This document shows positions 10,118-21,496 of a DNA stretch of 64,000 nt, piece by piece; position 1 is the first letter of the stretch, and every line of letters begins with the position of its first letter. The translations under genes were made by a program, and so were the position numbers. This stretch comes from Nothophaeocryptopus gaeumannii. Its lineage: Eukaryota; Ascomycota; Dothideomycetes; Mycosphaerellales; Mycosphaerellaceae. The stretch spans positions 3,224,001 through 3,288,000 of the forward strand of contig JASISA010000027.1 in assembly GCA_031771865.1 (NCBI GenBank). Direction: 5' to 3'. Below the pieces are notes generated by a model. The model was not told the origin of the DNA. It ran no database searches and saw only the letters and a program-made list of their open reading frames with translations.

Positions 10118-10205
10118 TCTATCGCGAAGCTCACCGAACCGAAGGCGCGGGAAACTTCAACCTCGCGCTCTCTTGCTCTATGCATTATTCTACCCATTCT
10201 GGATT

Positions 10206-12134
10206 TCAAGGGCTGACGCCATGATCTTGATCATTCACCCAGCCTTCAATCCGCGAAGCCACATCGCCAACGAGCCTCTCATATCGCTCATCTACAAAGA
10301 AAAGTCCACAGTGAGCACCTACTTCATCGACATTCTCCATAAAGACTCTCACCCAGCAAGGATCGAGTTCGCCGTTTGAGTCCCGGGGTGGTAGATTACA
10401 GAACTTGCGGTCCTTCTTGACTGTCGGTGGCTCCTCTCTACTATCCGTGGCAGCGAGGGATTTGGACTCGCTGATCGAAGTTTGTTCAGTTATTGATGCT
10501 GTCGTTGACGGTCGCCGGCTGTGAACAATTGGTGGACTAGATGCAATGACTGGGTCTTGTTCTCCCCGCAGCTTGCGAGCTTCGGCTTCCATGCGCTGGC
10601 GCTCTCTCCCGAGCCGCAACTCCTCCTTTTGCCGATGGGTCATTTCTGACTCCGTCTTAGGAGGCGCTGAGTGCGAGCTTTTGCTGCCTGTTGGTTCCGC
10701 TTCGCTCAGCTCACGATCTTCTGCACCGAAGCGGTCTGCCTGGGCTTCTCGCAGCTTCTTTCGCCGTGCAACTTCGTCTTGATACGTTTTCACGGCGCGA
10801 GAGTGTTCCATTTCGACGAGTCTACGTGTCTCAGGATCTTGAATGAAGCTTAAGTCCAATGCGGCTGGTTTCGGTGGCATTGGCACCAGCTCATCGCGAG
10901 CCAACGTCAGGGGCTGTTTTGACGTTTCGCCTGCAGTTGCAACTGACTCTTTTGCTGCATCCCAGTGAGGGTCATCCGCAGGGACGGCTTCTTTGACACT
11001 TTTGATGTCTCGTAAATCTTGGTCTGAATGTACCGGCGACGCCCATGAATGGGCCCTTGAACCGTGCGGGCTGGGAGACAAGGTACGATGTGCCGTTGAA
11101 GCCTTTTTGGGACGTCCGGTGCTAGCTGTGTAGTAATTGACGAATCGAACTCTGGGCGGCGTGCCGGTCTGTACCACAGATTGCCTAACGCGGCCATCAA
11201 CTTCTTCCAAAGCCCTCACCCTCGCGTACCGCACTTTCAGCTCGCTGTAGTTGGCCATGGCTCCTCCAAATTCCATATGAGAAGCCACTAGCTTCTTTGT
11301 AGCCTTGGTCAAATCGTCAGAGTGTTTGTTGATAAAATGCCACGCATTGCGCCAGCCCTTCCGCACGGGTAAGACGACATCGTTGGTAAACGAGGGATTG
11401 TAATTCGGATCGCTCGTCTCTCTCTGCCATAAGGTGTCTGCGCGCTGAGGAAGCGATGCTGCAGGGCTAGGTGGACGGGCGGAGGAGTTTGAATCGTCTC
11501 TCGAACCTTTCTGCATATGGTCTTCCTCCTTGGAACCTGAAGTCTCTTCGGACGACTTGAAGATGCTTGCGAGTCCACTTTTGACGACGCCTGGGTGCAT
11601 GCCAAGGAAAGGTACGTCAAAGTTGATGGTCCCTATGATTCGATGATTCAGCGGGCGACTCTCGAAGCGGCCAGCCGGCATGAGTACAACTTCGGCGGAG
11701 AGGAGGCCGCCCATGCTGTGGCCAAGCAGCACCACATCGGTAGAGACGTCTTCGTGCGGGTGGAGCCACGCGCTGAAGGCATCACGGGCGACGATGATCT
11801 TGCCCCGCGACTTGTACCTCGGATAGATCTTGCTGTGTACAACGTGGGTCTCGGAAAGCAGGACAGTCAAGAGGGCATGGACGTGAGCGGGGAAACTCTG
11901 GAAGCTGGTCTCATTGCCCATGAAACCGTGTACATAGACCATAAGCAGCTTGCGTCGCTCCTTCTGCTCGCCAGCCGCGGGAGTCAAGGACTGCTGGGAG
12001 GAAGAGCGAGGGTCGCCATGTGCGAGACGTGCGCCAAATGTGGCCTTTTCGAAAGCCTCTTGCTGGTGTGAGAGGGCTTCGTAAGGCGGAGGGTCGTCGA
12101 CGGGCGACGCGGAAGACGATTCGCGAGGAGGCAT
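10206..12134 (-). CDS. DUF676-type alpha/beta hydrolase (putative lipase)
   Basis: Single-exon 642-residue serine hydrolase of the fungal DUF676/serine-esterase type. After a disordered 60-residue N-terminus comes LLMVYVHGFMGNETSF (oxyanion-hole HG region), then VVLLGHSMGGLLSAE, the GxSxG nucleophile elbow at about residue 137, and GTINFDVPFLGMHPGVVKSG, all in the expected order. The middle and C-terminal part is low in complexity and rich in charged residues, with a highly charged likely coiled coil (RRKKLREAQADRFG), and ends with a short conserved-looking cap (CWVRVFMENVDEVGAHCGLFF). No signal peptide is visible. Substrate unknown; membrane lipid or ester is an inference from the family. 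It is divergent from SEA4. Confidence 0.85.
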   Translation of the reverse strand: MPPRESSSASPVDDPPPYEALSHQQEAFEKATFGARLAHGDPRSSSQQSLTPAAGEQKERRKLLMVYVHGFMGNETSFQSFPAHVHALLTVLLSETHVVHSKIYPRYKSRGKIIVARDAFSAWLHPHEDVSTDVVLLGHSMGGLLSAEVVLMPAGRFESRPLNHRIIGTINFDVPFLGMHPGVVKSGLASIFKSSEETSGSKEEDHMQKGSRDDSNSSARPPSPAASLPQRADTLWQRETSDPNYNPSFTNDVVLPVRKGWRNAWHFINKHSDDLTKATKKLVASHMEFGGAMANYSELKVRYARVRALEEVDGRVRQSVVQTGTPPRVRFVNYYTASTGRPKKASTAHRTLSPSPHGSRAHSWASPVHSDQDLRDIKSVKEAVPADDPHWDAAKESVATAGETSKQPLTLARDELVPMPPKPAALDLSFIQDPETRRLVEMEHSRAVKTYQDEVARRKKLREAQADRFGAEDRELSEAEPTGSKSSHSAPPKTESEMTHRQKEELRLGRERQRMEAEARKLRGEQDPVIASSPPIVHSRRPSTTASITEQTSISESKSLAATDSREEPPTVKKDRKFCNLPPRDSNGELDPCWVRVFMENVDEVGAHCGLFFVDERYERLVGDVASRIEGWVNDQDHGVSP

Positions 12135-12547
12135 TTGCCACGAGCGCGGTATGGAGCTTGAGTTGCCTCGCTCTGTCTGGCATGCAGCGCTACATAAGGC
12201 GCTTAGTCTCTACCCGACGTGTAGTCATGTACCTTCCTGTTGTGCTGGCTTGTGAACACATATGAGGCGCCGTGGCTCGTGGCTGACTACTTAGTTCTAC
12301 TGCGCCACACACACTGCACCACCCACCACCTACACCAGAATACGCCACCCCTGCACCACCACCACCACTCACCACTTCATCACTCCATCACTCCACCACT
12401 TCACCACCCGCTGCATCACCCGCTCTCTTAGCACTACCTCCCGTCCGAGCACCAGACATTGGAGTCGACGGTCTCCCTCGCTCCACACCTGTGACCGGCT
12501 CGTATTCGCTGCGAGATGGAATCCATCATCGGTTGATATACCGGGCT
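12135..12547. promoter_or_regulatory. Divergent promoter region, lipase / SEA4
   Basis: 413-bp gap between start codons of two oppositely transcribed genes. The part from about 12304 to 12425 is a strongly biased CAC/CACCACC/CATCACTCCA tract on the plus strand (poly-purine on the other), with no coding potential. Confidence 0.5.
12304..12425 (+). repeat. CAC-rich low-complexity tract
   Basis: About 120 bp of imperfect CAC, CACCACC and CATCACTC repeats, almost free of G on the plus strand. It sits in the promoter gap directly before SEA4. Confidence 0.75.
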
Positions 12548-15503
12548 ATGGAGGCGGCAGTGCGCTGGTCGCCGTTCAACGCTGGCAGCAGCGAGCGATT
12601 TCTCCTCGTGGATGTAATCGACCAAAGCATCAGCCTCAACCAGCTTGAGCAGGGCGGCAGAGAGCGCATCAGCTTCAGGACACTCGCAAAGTACCCCCGG
12701 CTCCCCAACTTTGGTGCCTTCGACTGGAGTAAAACCCAGGAGGACACCGTTGCCCTCGGCTTGGTCTCCGGGACAGCCTGCATCATCAGGCTCTATGGCA
12801 GCGACAGACTCCCCGAGACTGTGGCGACCTTCAGGCTGAGGCAGCAAAGAAAGTGCAATTCCATCGCGCTCAGTACGCAGAATGGGCTGGCGGTGGCCCT
12901 TGACAGGACTCGTTCCGACGCTTGTCTCAATATATTTGACGTCAATAGCGGTGTCCAGAACGATCAAGAGCCATTGCGCCGATTATGTCCCGCGGAAGCT
13001 GTGTCCAGCGTGAGGTTCTTCCCCACTCATCCAGAAGAGCTTGTCGCCGCACAGCGCTCGTTCATCCGGCTTTACGATCTCCGAGAGGGCTCCTTTGGGG
13101 CCAACAGTGGTGTCCAAGTTTCGACCCGTAACGTAAACAATATCGCCATTGATCCACTGGACGAGAACTACTTTGCTTCTGCCGGCTCCACCGCCGAGCC
13201 GAACGTCACTGTTTTCGATAGGCGATGGATCGCACAGAGCGTTTCTGCCGCCACCAATACAAGTGCGGTATTCGACTTCTCTCCAGCTGTGGAGAACAGC
13301 CCAAATACCACAATATGGAGCTTGAGGTACTCTGGAGAGCAACGTGGCCGCTTGGCAATCTGCTCCAGTAGGGGTGAGTTGAAGGTAGTAGACATGGTGG
13401 AAGGGAACGACTCTCTTCTACACGATGCCGATTATCGCCCGTCGAATTTGAACGGGGGATATGCATGGTCGCACAATCGCTACATATCGCAAACGAGAAT
13501 AATTGAACGCCTCGTTGATAAAGATGTTCAGACAGATCCGAATGCCAGATTGATCGCCTTTGACTGGGTAGCTCAGCAAAGTCGACCCTCCGGGCAAGAC
13601 ATTCTGGCACTCCGCCCTGATCGAAGTCTTGATCTCATCCACGTCCCGCGAGCCGCATCTCACGCGACGGTGACTGCTAGATATGATCTTAGTCTGGCAG
13701 TTGACGATATTACCGTCGTCGAGAGCAAGTCCACCAGCGGTTTCTCTGCTCCCAAAGCGCCTTATGAGCTCAAACAAAGTCAAATTGCTGAAGACTTTGG
13801 ACCGCTCGCGCAGTACGGCAATGGATCTACTGAAAGCGACGTCAATGATGAGACAGTCGCTTGCGGCCCTCAATCGCCTCATCTCGCTGAGATTCTGGCT
13901 ACTTCGACCATTCAACGTGAAAGGTGCCAGCGCGGGTACTTGTTCGATTGCCACAGGAACATGGACATCGTTCTGGGGAATTGGCAGTTGGAGAGGCTGG
14001 TGAGTACTGCCCGAGAGTGAGCCTGTCTCCAGACACTTCCGCTGAATATTGATCAATACAAGTGGGAAGTAATTCATCGGTTCAAGGACCAGGCAGCGGA
14101 TCGCGGTATGGTCGCTGAGAACCAGCGTCTTGATCTCGGCTTTGCAGGAGTGGCTGCGATCATCACAGAAACGATCGGTAACAGTAGTCGCCGCACCCTA
14201 TCTGTACCGGCTGGCAAACTTGAGGACGCCATTGCAGACTTGGTTGCTTTCAGAGATCTACCCGCCTTTGAAGGCGAGCGAACAGCCTTCCCCGAGCATC
14301 GCCAACTCTGTCTAGAGATGTGCGGATGGAAGTTCACAGCAGACACGCTGGAAGCAGAGTGTCAGGAGCTAATCAATCGCGGACTATATTAGTAAATAGC
14401 CCCCTTGCTCGAAGCAACCGTGAGAAGCTCACTGACGACTACGACTAGTCAAGCTATCGTGCAAGCAGTGCTCCATGAGCATAAGCATCTGGCACTGAAC
14501 ATGCTCAGAAGCCTCATCAGGAGTAAAACTATACCAAATATTGGACTAGGTAAGATTCGCGACAGTCACCGACGAGTGTGTAAAAGTAAACTAACCCGAT
14601 CATTTCGTACTCACAGGTGCACTTTTAGCCTCAGATATCATCAACACAGAGCAGCGAGAGATGTGTTTATGGATGGCCGCCGACACCAACGATTCCGCGC
14701 TCAAGGCTTTACTTACATTCTTAACGACGGGGGATTGGCGCGACGTAATGAAGACAAACTACCTGCACCTGGGCTACCGCGTCGCACTCGGCCTCAAATA
14801 CCTCAACGATACCGAGCTGCGCGGCTTCATCGAAAGTGAGACCGCGCGGGCCGTCAAGAACGGAGACCTCGAGGGAGTACTCCTCACTGGCCTGGGCGAA
14901 CAAGCCATGGACCTACTGCAGACATACGTGGCCAAAACGAACGACCTGCAGACTGCAGTGTTGGCCACAGCGTTCACGAATCCCGTGCTTGTCGACGACA
15001 TGCGATGGGAGATCTGGAAAGAGACGTACTTTATGCAAATGCAGAGCTGGCGAGCTTTCACGGAGCGTAGCAAGTTCATCGTGCAGCATGGCGAAATGGT
15101 ACAACCCCGTGCTGCTCGAGGGACTGTCCTGGCAGATACTCAGGTCACACTCCGCTGTACTCATTGCCAAGTCTTGCTTACAAAGCGCGGTAGCGGAGAG
15201 AAAAAGGGCACAGCAGTGCTGGAAAGAGTAAGCGGTACAGCATCTGCAAGCGATGGCATTGTTTGTCCCAAATGTGGCAGACATATGCCGCGATGTGGTG
15301 TTTGTAGACTGTGGCTTGGGTCGCCGGATCCAAACAGTCGTGGCGGAGCCAGGGAGATCAGGACCACGGGAGATGTTGCTACGAAGCTGCTGACTTTCTG
15401 CGTGGGCTGCGAGCACGGTCATCACATGAGCCATGCCCTGAGCTGGTTCAAGCAACACAACACTTGTCCCGTGCCCGACTGCAACTGCTTGTGCGTGAGA
15501 TAG
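12548..15503 (+). CDS. SEA4: SEA complex subunit Sea4 (Mios orthologue)
   Basis: WD40 plus RING-like protein of the SEACAT/GATOR2 complex, which activates TORC1 at the vacuole in response to amino acids. Exons are 12548-13999, 14063-14391, 14449-14549 and 14617-15503, giving about 922 residues; introns are 63, 57 and 67 bp. Residues 1-390 form a beta-propeller with repeated features such as VRFFPTHPEELVAAQRSFIRLYDLRE and NYFASAGS. The middle is helical. The C-terminus carries the Mios-type zinc domain: LRCTHCQVLL, VCPKCGRHMPRCGVCRLWLG, then FCVGCEHGHHMSHALSW and CPVPDCNCLC. The start is the first ATG (MEAAVRWSP), 57 bases into the open frame; all junctions restore family-like sequence (RGLYYQAIVQAVLHEHKHLA). 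Confidence 0.92.
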
Positions 15504-15608
15504 ACCAAGCTCGCAGTGCTAGTGCGATTAAATCAAGTGTCTGCTGGCTAAAACTTATTTACTGCCGTTTTCATGCGTGCATCGCCCGCTGTCAAAACGC
15601 TCCTCGTG

Positions 15609-17750
15609 TCACGAATGAGCGGGTTCATTTTCTATTGTTTTGTCCATGCCCTTGATAGCGCGGCTTACGGAATCAGAACTGGCTGTGCTCTTGATACTTC
15701 CTTTCCGCGAGTGTCCAAGTTCATCTTGTATGCCTTTCAGAGCACTTGGTCCCCCAAGCTTGCCAAGATTCTGTGCCATGAGGGTGTTCTGGTGCTGCAA
15801 GTCAACAACTTGATCTCGCAGAAGGGCATTTTCTCTCCTGAATAGATCTGCTTGACTCCGAAATTCATCTCGCTCTCTTGTAACAAGAGAGAGCTTGCCC
15901 TGTTCGTCCTTCTTCTTCCGTCGTTCTTCTGCCTTTCGAAGCTCCTTTGCCTTCTTGGCTTCTAATTTTTCTACTTCCTTACGATGTCTTTCTTCCGTCT
16001 TCTTAATTTGCTGCTCTCTTTTCTCTTTGCTTTTGTTCGATTCCGCATCTTCTTTCTCTTGTGCCTCTCGAAGCTTCTGCTCTTCAGCTAATCGTTTCTT
16101 GGCTAATTGCTGATCAAGTTTCTCTCTCTTTTTGGTCAGTTTGATGACCTCCTTTTCATGGTGGGACACAGGTCGTGAAGACTCCGAGTTCTCGCCGCTG
16201 TCAATGCTCAATGTGTCAACGGAGTCGGTTGGCAACGTTTCAGGCGCTGTACTGATACGACGCATCTCTTCCGCGGACAAATACGAAGCATCAGACGACG
16301 TGTCTGACGAGTCCTCGCTAAGATCCTCTTCAGGATGCAATCGTTGGTGAACCATCTCTGAAACCGCTGTCGGCGCATAAGCACCCAGTCCAGCTTCAAT
16401 TGCATTGCTGAGACTGTTCATGATGCCGCCTTGTGTTGCGGCCGGCGCAGAGATAGGCTCTGTCGCTACTCGTTGAGGTGCCCTAGTCGTGACGTTGCTC
16501 TGAACTGCAGTGTGACTACTGTCATGCAACTTTCCGGCTTCAAACGGAGCAATAGTAGCGTCGGCCGCTGTGGAGTCCTGTTCAGTTTGTTGAACAGATA
16601 CATCTTGCTGCCGGTCCAGATCGTCGTCAGGGTGCGCAATAGAATCCTGAGAACAAGCCCAATTGAAGAACTTGTGAACGTCTTGGATCATTGTTTCAGG
16701 CGTGCCTCGTTCTACTAAGAATCGAGGGATGCCACCTCCGGGGTCTGACCTAGTGATCATGATCCATTCTACGGGATTGAGCTCCGAGTCATCCGAAGAA
16801 GCAGCTGCATCTGCTTCATCATGGTGCGGCATGTCCACGTGCTCACCTTTCGCATCTGTGCCTCGCGACTCCGCGAAACCAACCGTATTCCCGCGATCGC
16901 GGCCCTTCACAGCTCCATCTGGCCTTGAAAGCAGATCGGAGGTTGACTTAGCCTTCGAAGTGGTCAAAGGTATCTCGCGAATCAGCTCGACAGACTCGTA
17001 ATGCCCTCGCACAAAACTTGAGCGCACAGGGGCGTCTGGGTGCTCAACGGGCTTCGAAACGAGCATCAGGTGGCGAGGAACATGGCGATGCCCGCCGTTC
17101 AACTCAGCGGCGCTTTTGTCAGAGAGCACGTCATCGCTAGTGAGCAACATAGTCATAAAGTCGCGAGGCGTTACGGGGCCGGGAAACTGCGCGCTCAGCT
17201 CGTAGACCTCTAGCTTGCCGACTCCTGGCACATCCAGTCGTTCCAGACGTCGGTCTGCTGCCAGTCCACGGATAGCACCAGCACCAGGGCCTCCGCTGAC
17301 AGACATGCTCTCGGAAAATTCACGCATCATGGCTCGCTTGAACTTATCAAAGCCGAGGCCTTCATGGCAGCTCCTTCGCGCGAACCATGCGCCGTGCCTG
17401 TCGTGGCCAGCCATCTTATAGATATTGACCTTGAGGGGATTGTCTTTGGCACTGAATTTTATCGGCTTGCCCCAATGCCTCTGCAACGCCTCGTGCTCTG
17501 GGTGCGGTGGCTGAGGTCGTGCCGGTGACGGGTAGATATCCCGGTGCGAGCGAGCCTCATTGGGGGCGTGATGATGCGGCGAGGAGGCGTTGAACGGGGT
17601 GCCGTCCGGAGGCGGCGGCACGGAGTTGGCAATGAGCTCGCCAGCCGTGAAGCAGTCGCGGAGATATTGCTCCAGGCTGCCATTGTCCTTGGGCACCTTG
17701 TCCCATTCGGTGGGCGCCAGATACTTAAGCGCGTCGTGCAGCTCCGCCAT
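15609..17750 (-). CDS. DUF3074 domain protein with C-terminal coiled coil
   Basis: Single exon of 713 residues. The N-terminal 270 residues match the fungal DUF3074 (START-like) architecture: EALQRHWGKPIKFSAKDNP, YKMAGHDRHGAWFARRSCH, LSAQFPGPVTPRDFMTML and RHLMLVSKPVEHPDAPVRSS. START-like domains usually bind hydrophobic ligands, so lipid handling is an inference. Residues about 570-680 form a long Lys/Glu-rich coiled coil (EKREQQIKKTEERHRKEVEK), after which a short helical tail ends the protein. The start MAELHDALKYLAP is chosen because it begins the conserved part; the open frame runs about 25 codons further upstream without an ATG, through Thr/Arg-rich low complexity. It converges on SEA4 with about 105 bp between stops. 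Confidence 0.8.
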   Translation of the reverse strand: MAELHDALKYLAPTEWDKVPKDNGSLEQYLRDCFTAGELIANSVPPPPDGTPFNASSPHHHAPNEARSHRDIYPSPARPQPPHPEHEALQRHWGKPIKFSAKDNPLKVNIYKMAGHDRHGAWFARRSCHEGLGFDKFKRAMMREFSESMSVSGGPGAGAIRGLAADRRLERLDVPGVGKLEVYELSAQFPGPVTPRDFMTMLLTSDDVLSDKSAAELNGGHRHVPRHLMLVSKPVEHPDAPVRSSFVRGHYESVELIREIPLTTSKAKSTSDLLSRPDGAVKGRDRGNTVGFAESRGTDAKGEHVDMPHHDEADAAASSDDSELNPVEWIMITRSDPGGGIPRFLVERGTPETMIQDVHKFFNWACSQDSIAHPDDDLDRQQDVSVQQTEQDSTAADATIAPFEAGKLHDSSHTAVQSNVTTRAPQRVATEPISAPAATQGGIMNSLSNAIEAGLGAYAPTAVSEMVHQRLHPEEDLSEDSSDTSSDASYLSAEEMRRISTAPETLPTDSVDTLSIDSGENSESSRPVSHHEKEVIKLTKKREKLDQQLAKKRLAEEQKLREAQEKEDAESNKSKEKREQQIKKTEERHRKEVEKLEAKKAKELRKAEERRKKKDEQGKLSLVTRERDEFRSQADLFRRENALLRDQVVDLQHQNTLMAQNLGKLGGPSALKGIQDELGHSRKGSIKSTASSDSVSRAIKGMDKTIENEPAHS

Positions 17751-18533
17751 GGCCGTGGTCACGGCTGTCCTCTTCGTCGTTGTCGTTGTTATGGTTATCC
17801 TCCTTCTCCTCCTCGTCGTCGTCACCGGTGTCGAGGTGGTCTCTTGACTACGATTGGGGCGTCTTCGAGGGTTGATCGGCCTCAGTCCTCGCGTGCGGCA
17901 CCGCCGTAGTGATGCACCAGCAACGTCTCAGCCGGGTCGGCTTCCGTGGGCGTGGACATGAGCATTAGGTTCTAGAGCAACTACTTCCGGGGTCTTCCAC
18001 ATGTGATGTCAACACGAATCTACACTCTGTCTCTTGGTAAGCTGGTAGCCGCCCTTATCTGAACCGCGGAGTGGACTCGGCTCCGGTCCAACACCAAAGT
18101 CGTTCCAAACCCTGCCATTGCGACTTGACTACAATGCACAATAGCACGCAAGCGAATCGACATCAGATACATATATGGAGCATATGATGACGGACAATTG
18201 TAAAATTCACAAACATCTGGAAATCGAAGGGTATTAACTATCTCAGCAAGCTCTTTACTGACTGTATGTCGCCAGTTGTCTCCTTAGACAGTCAGGCTCC
18301 CTGGCACAAAACGAACAGTAATTCTCAGGCGTAGCAGCATCTTACTGTAAAAGGCGCACACCGCTCCTTGAGCACTCGGCGTGGCAAAATATTTATTTCC
18401 GGGCGAGAAAGCATCATCGTTGCACTGTTCGACAGGCGTCAACAGCCGAGTGTGCCATAGGTCCCCTTCATCCTACAGTTGGTGTTCCCAAGCAATTCCG
18501 CGCGGGGCGAGATGTCTATGCAACCACGCTGTT
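17751..18533 (-). other. Intergenic region, RSC9 to DUF3074 gene
   Basis: 783 bp with no gene supported. It should hold the RSC9 3' UTR and the DUF3074 gene promoter, both on the minus strand. Confidence 0.4.
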
Positions 18534-21496
18534 TCACCCGCCGTTTTGTCTGAGGGCCCGGAAAATTGCGCCAACGTAGTCCCTAACAGTTCGACCATAT
18601 GAAATCGCATAAAATAGACGCTCCTTCACCTCCGCATCGAAGACAATGCTCATAGGATCAACATCTTGTGCTTGCTTGTGACCGCTTCTAATGGCATTGA
18701 ATTGATTGGCGGGCGCCAAACTCTTAGGCATGGTGCGAGCAATATTGCGCAGTACGACTGCCGCTCGTAAAGGAAGACCTGTGGCATCTCCTCTCTCGTC
18801 CTCGAGCATGATCAGTCTGAGGATATCACCGTTCGCAGAGGTCGACAAGCTGTCCGACTTCGAATTGTGCTTTACTCTTGACGAGTCAGTCTCTGGCATG
18901 TGCGTCTGCACGTGTCTCGCAAAAAGTTTCGTACGGCTTGTCGTTTGGTTGTCGAAATCGGTTGATGTGCGCTGGCAGCTGCACCATCGACAGCGATGTG
19001 TTTTCCTGTCTTCAGACTCCAGATCATACGTCTCATCGCGCGAGTGCGAATTGACTCCATTGGTCAGTCCGTTGATGGGAGTAGAAGCAGATTGTGATCG
19101 TGTCGAGTCGAAGGCTAACTTCTCCGGTATTCGCAAATGGCTGGTCAAGATATGCTGAAAGATGTCGTCACCAGTGCGAAACCACTCTGCGCAATCGCAC
19201 TCTCGCGTGACAGGAGCGGAGACGAGACCTGTCACTGGATCCCTGATACCCTCTGTTGGAATCGTAACCTTCCATTGGCATTTGATCAGCTCCTTGCCCT
19301 TGTCCGTGCCCTTTGATCCCGTAAGCATGCCAGTGTCGATAGGAACTTTTCGTGATCTGATGCCTTTAATGACATATTTGTTCGATCCAGCGACCTGAGC
19401 CGTGGCCCCCTGAAACGTGCTGCTAACATTTTTGATGAAGTCGCCAGCAATGAGGTGGGGGTGCGTTGCATGGTAAGGCGCAAAAGTTGCTTGATAGGCC
19501 TGCCAGAGAGATATTTGCGTCATCTCGGCACCCACATCAGCAACAAAGCACATTCGGAGCCACTCCGATGATCTCTCAGGTTCCTCCAACTTCAACAGGC
19601 CTTCCACAATACTTTTTGAAAGACGAGGCACTGGACCAACCTCGTCGTTCACTGCCCTCCGTCGCGCAGCTCGCGGTTCTCTGTGCTCTTTCGCCGTGAA
19701 GAGAATTAGCCGACTAAGATTCCGCCCTAGAGCTCCCCCGTCGACATGGCGTAGCAAGCTCTCGACGTTGTCACCGAAAGACGTGTACTGGCCAAGAAAG
19801 TCCAGGCAAGCTGAACGCAGCTCCTCGTCGTCCACAAGTAGATTGTCCTGAATCCGTCGCAGCACTGCGACTGGCACGTTGTCAAGCCTCTTGGGCTGAG
19901 GATGTGTCATTGCAATCCTACTCAAAACCCTGAAAGCTGTCGCAGCTGCACCTCTATCAGATCCCAGCGTATGCCGCAGGAGGCCTTGATATACAGAATC
20001 ATGGGAGCCGACATCAGCGTACTTGAGGACCTGTTCTGAAATGTCCAGAACGTAGTTACGCAGCTCCGATACGATGTAGTGGTCTGGCAGATTCAGAACG
20101 ACGGCGATCAGGTCTTGTACTAATGGCAGTCGAGCAAGATAGGCCGCGTTCTCTTCCTGCAGTGACATGTTTCGAATAACCAGACCGGATTCCGTAATTC
20201 GATTGAGGCGGGTCAAAAAGCTCGCATCCTGAACGGCGTCGTCCAATATTATGGGGATGCGAACATTGATTTTTTGCAAAACGTCCGGCGTTCCGTCTAG
20301 ACCATTCAAAGTCTCTTCGTCGCCCGCAAAGAACTCTTCGTCATACATGACATCCCAATCGATGTCGTAGAAGAGGCTTGTCACCTGCAGTGATTTTTTG
20401 ACCAGAGCATCTGCGAGTCCAGGGAATTGGTCAAATCGGTATTTGTCCCCACGCTCGTGACTAATCTTGACAAGGTGATGGAGTGCGTACTGCTCCTCAT
20501 CAGGCAGCCCACTTTGAAGCGCAAGTTGGGCCCTCACGTAGATGTTTGGCCCGATGAATCCCGTTCCTGGCAGCATAATGTTCCGATACTTCTTGGCCAG
20601 AGGTCCTGCGGCAGCTTCCAACTTCCGCTTACGCTGATTGCGGTAGAATTCGGGGTTGTTCGCGGGTGTGACGACTGGCTTCAGCGATAGAGGATAGGCC
20701 TGCGCAGGCTCGTAAGATGCCAGCGTAGATGATGTCGTGTTGCTGAATGTGGGCGCGGAAACGCCATTGACAGCAGCGCCCGGAGTGGGCGAAGCGTGCG
20801 CAACAGGATTCTGTCCTCGCGACTGTCGCGCAGAAGCCACTTCGGGCTGGAATAGCACTCTCTGGGGCGGCTGTTGTCGCAATCCGCGCGTGGAACGTCC
20901 TGTAGCACTGCCGGGTTCCTCGACTGGCTCTGGCTTTGGCGTTTTCTGCTCGGGACTAGTATCACTAGCATCGCCGTTTTGCAAGCTGTCCTGTTCTCGC
21001 GGCTTAGGCCTCTCGAAGTTTCCCAATGTTCTCGTCATCACGTTGCCTCCTTTTGCAGTGACGTCCTCCAGGATCTCCTTTGGCGGCGGATCCTTCCCCC
21101 AGTGATTGCTGATTTCGTAGGCACAGAGGTTCTTGTAGTAGACGTTCTTGATCTGAAAAGCCTGAGCGGCCGTGTACTGATTCTTCCCGATAAATTCTTC
21201 TGCAAACTTCCGCCACATCAGCGGCTTAGCCTTGGTGTCCGATACGAGGTCATAGCCTCCCTCTCCTACAACGCGCGTGTAAAGTTTGAAGAGGTCGACG
21301 TGTCTTACACCGATCTTTGGCTCGGGCTCGAGGTGGGTGCTGCGCCAAAGGAGACGAGTCAGTATTGGTGCAGGAGACGCGCAGAACACACGACCGGGGC
21401 ATACCCTCTCTGCTCATGATATTCGACCAGTTCTTGCATGAACGCTTCGCGCTCGGTGGTGCGCTCGATAGACTGTCCTCGCTTGGGTGCAGGCAT
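18534..21496 (-). CDS. RSC9: RSC chromatin-remodelling subunit Rsc9 (ARID domain)
   Basis: DNA-binding subunit of the RSC remodeller. Exon 1 is 21496-21405 and exon 2 is 21339-18534, about 965 residues; the 65-bp intron (21404-21340) has donor GTATGC, branch TACTGACT and acceptor GCGCAG. The N-terminus MPAPKRGQSIERTTEREAF leads into the ARID/BRIGHT domain (FMQELVEYHEQRG, THLEPEPKIGVRHVDLFKLY, YDLVSDTKAKPLMWRKFAEE), about residues 15-110. The centre is an ARM-like helical region (LNRITESGLVIRNMSLQEEN). Near the C-terminus are two C2H2-like elements: CDCAEWFRTGDDIFQHILTSH and HRCRWCSC with FARHVQTHM. Without the intron, the ARID domain would lack its first helix. The gene is divergent from the Rec114-like gene. 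Confidence 0.92.

Noticed and set aside
15873..16113. Hydrophobic/Ser-rich plus-strand frame opposite the DUF3074 coiled coil
   Set aside because: Antisense shadow of the Lys/Glu repeats on the minus strand.
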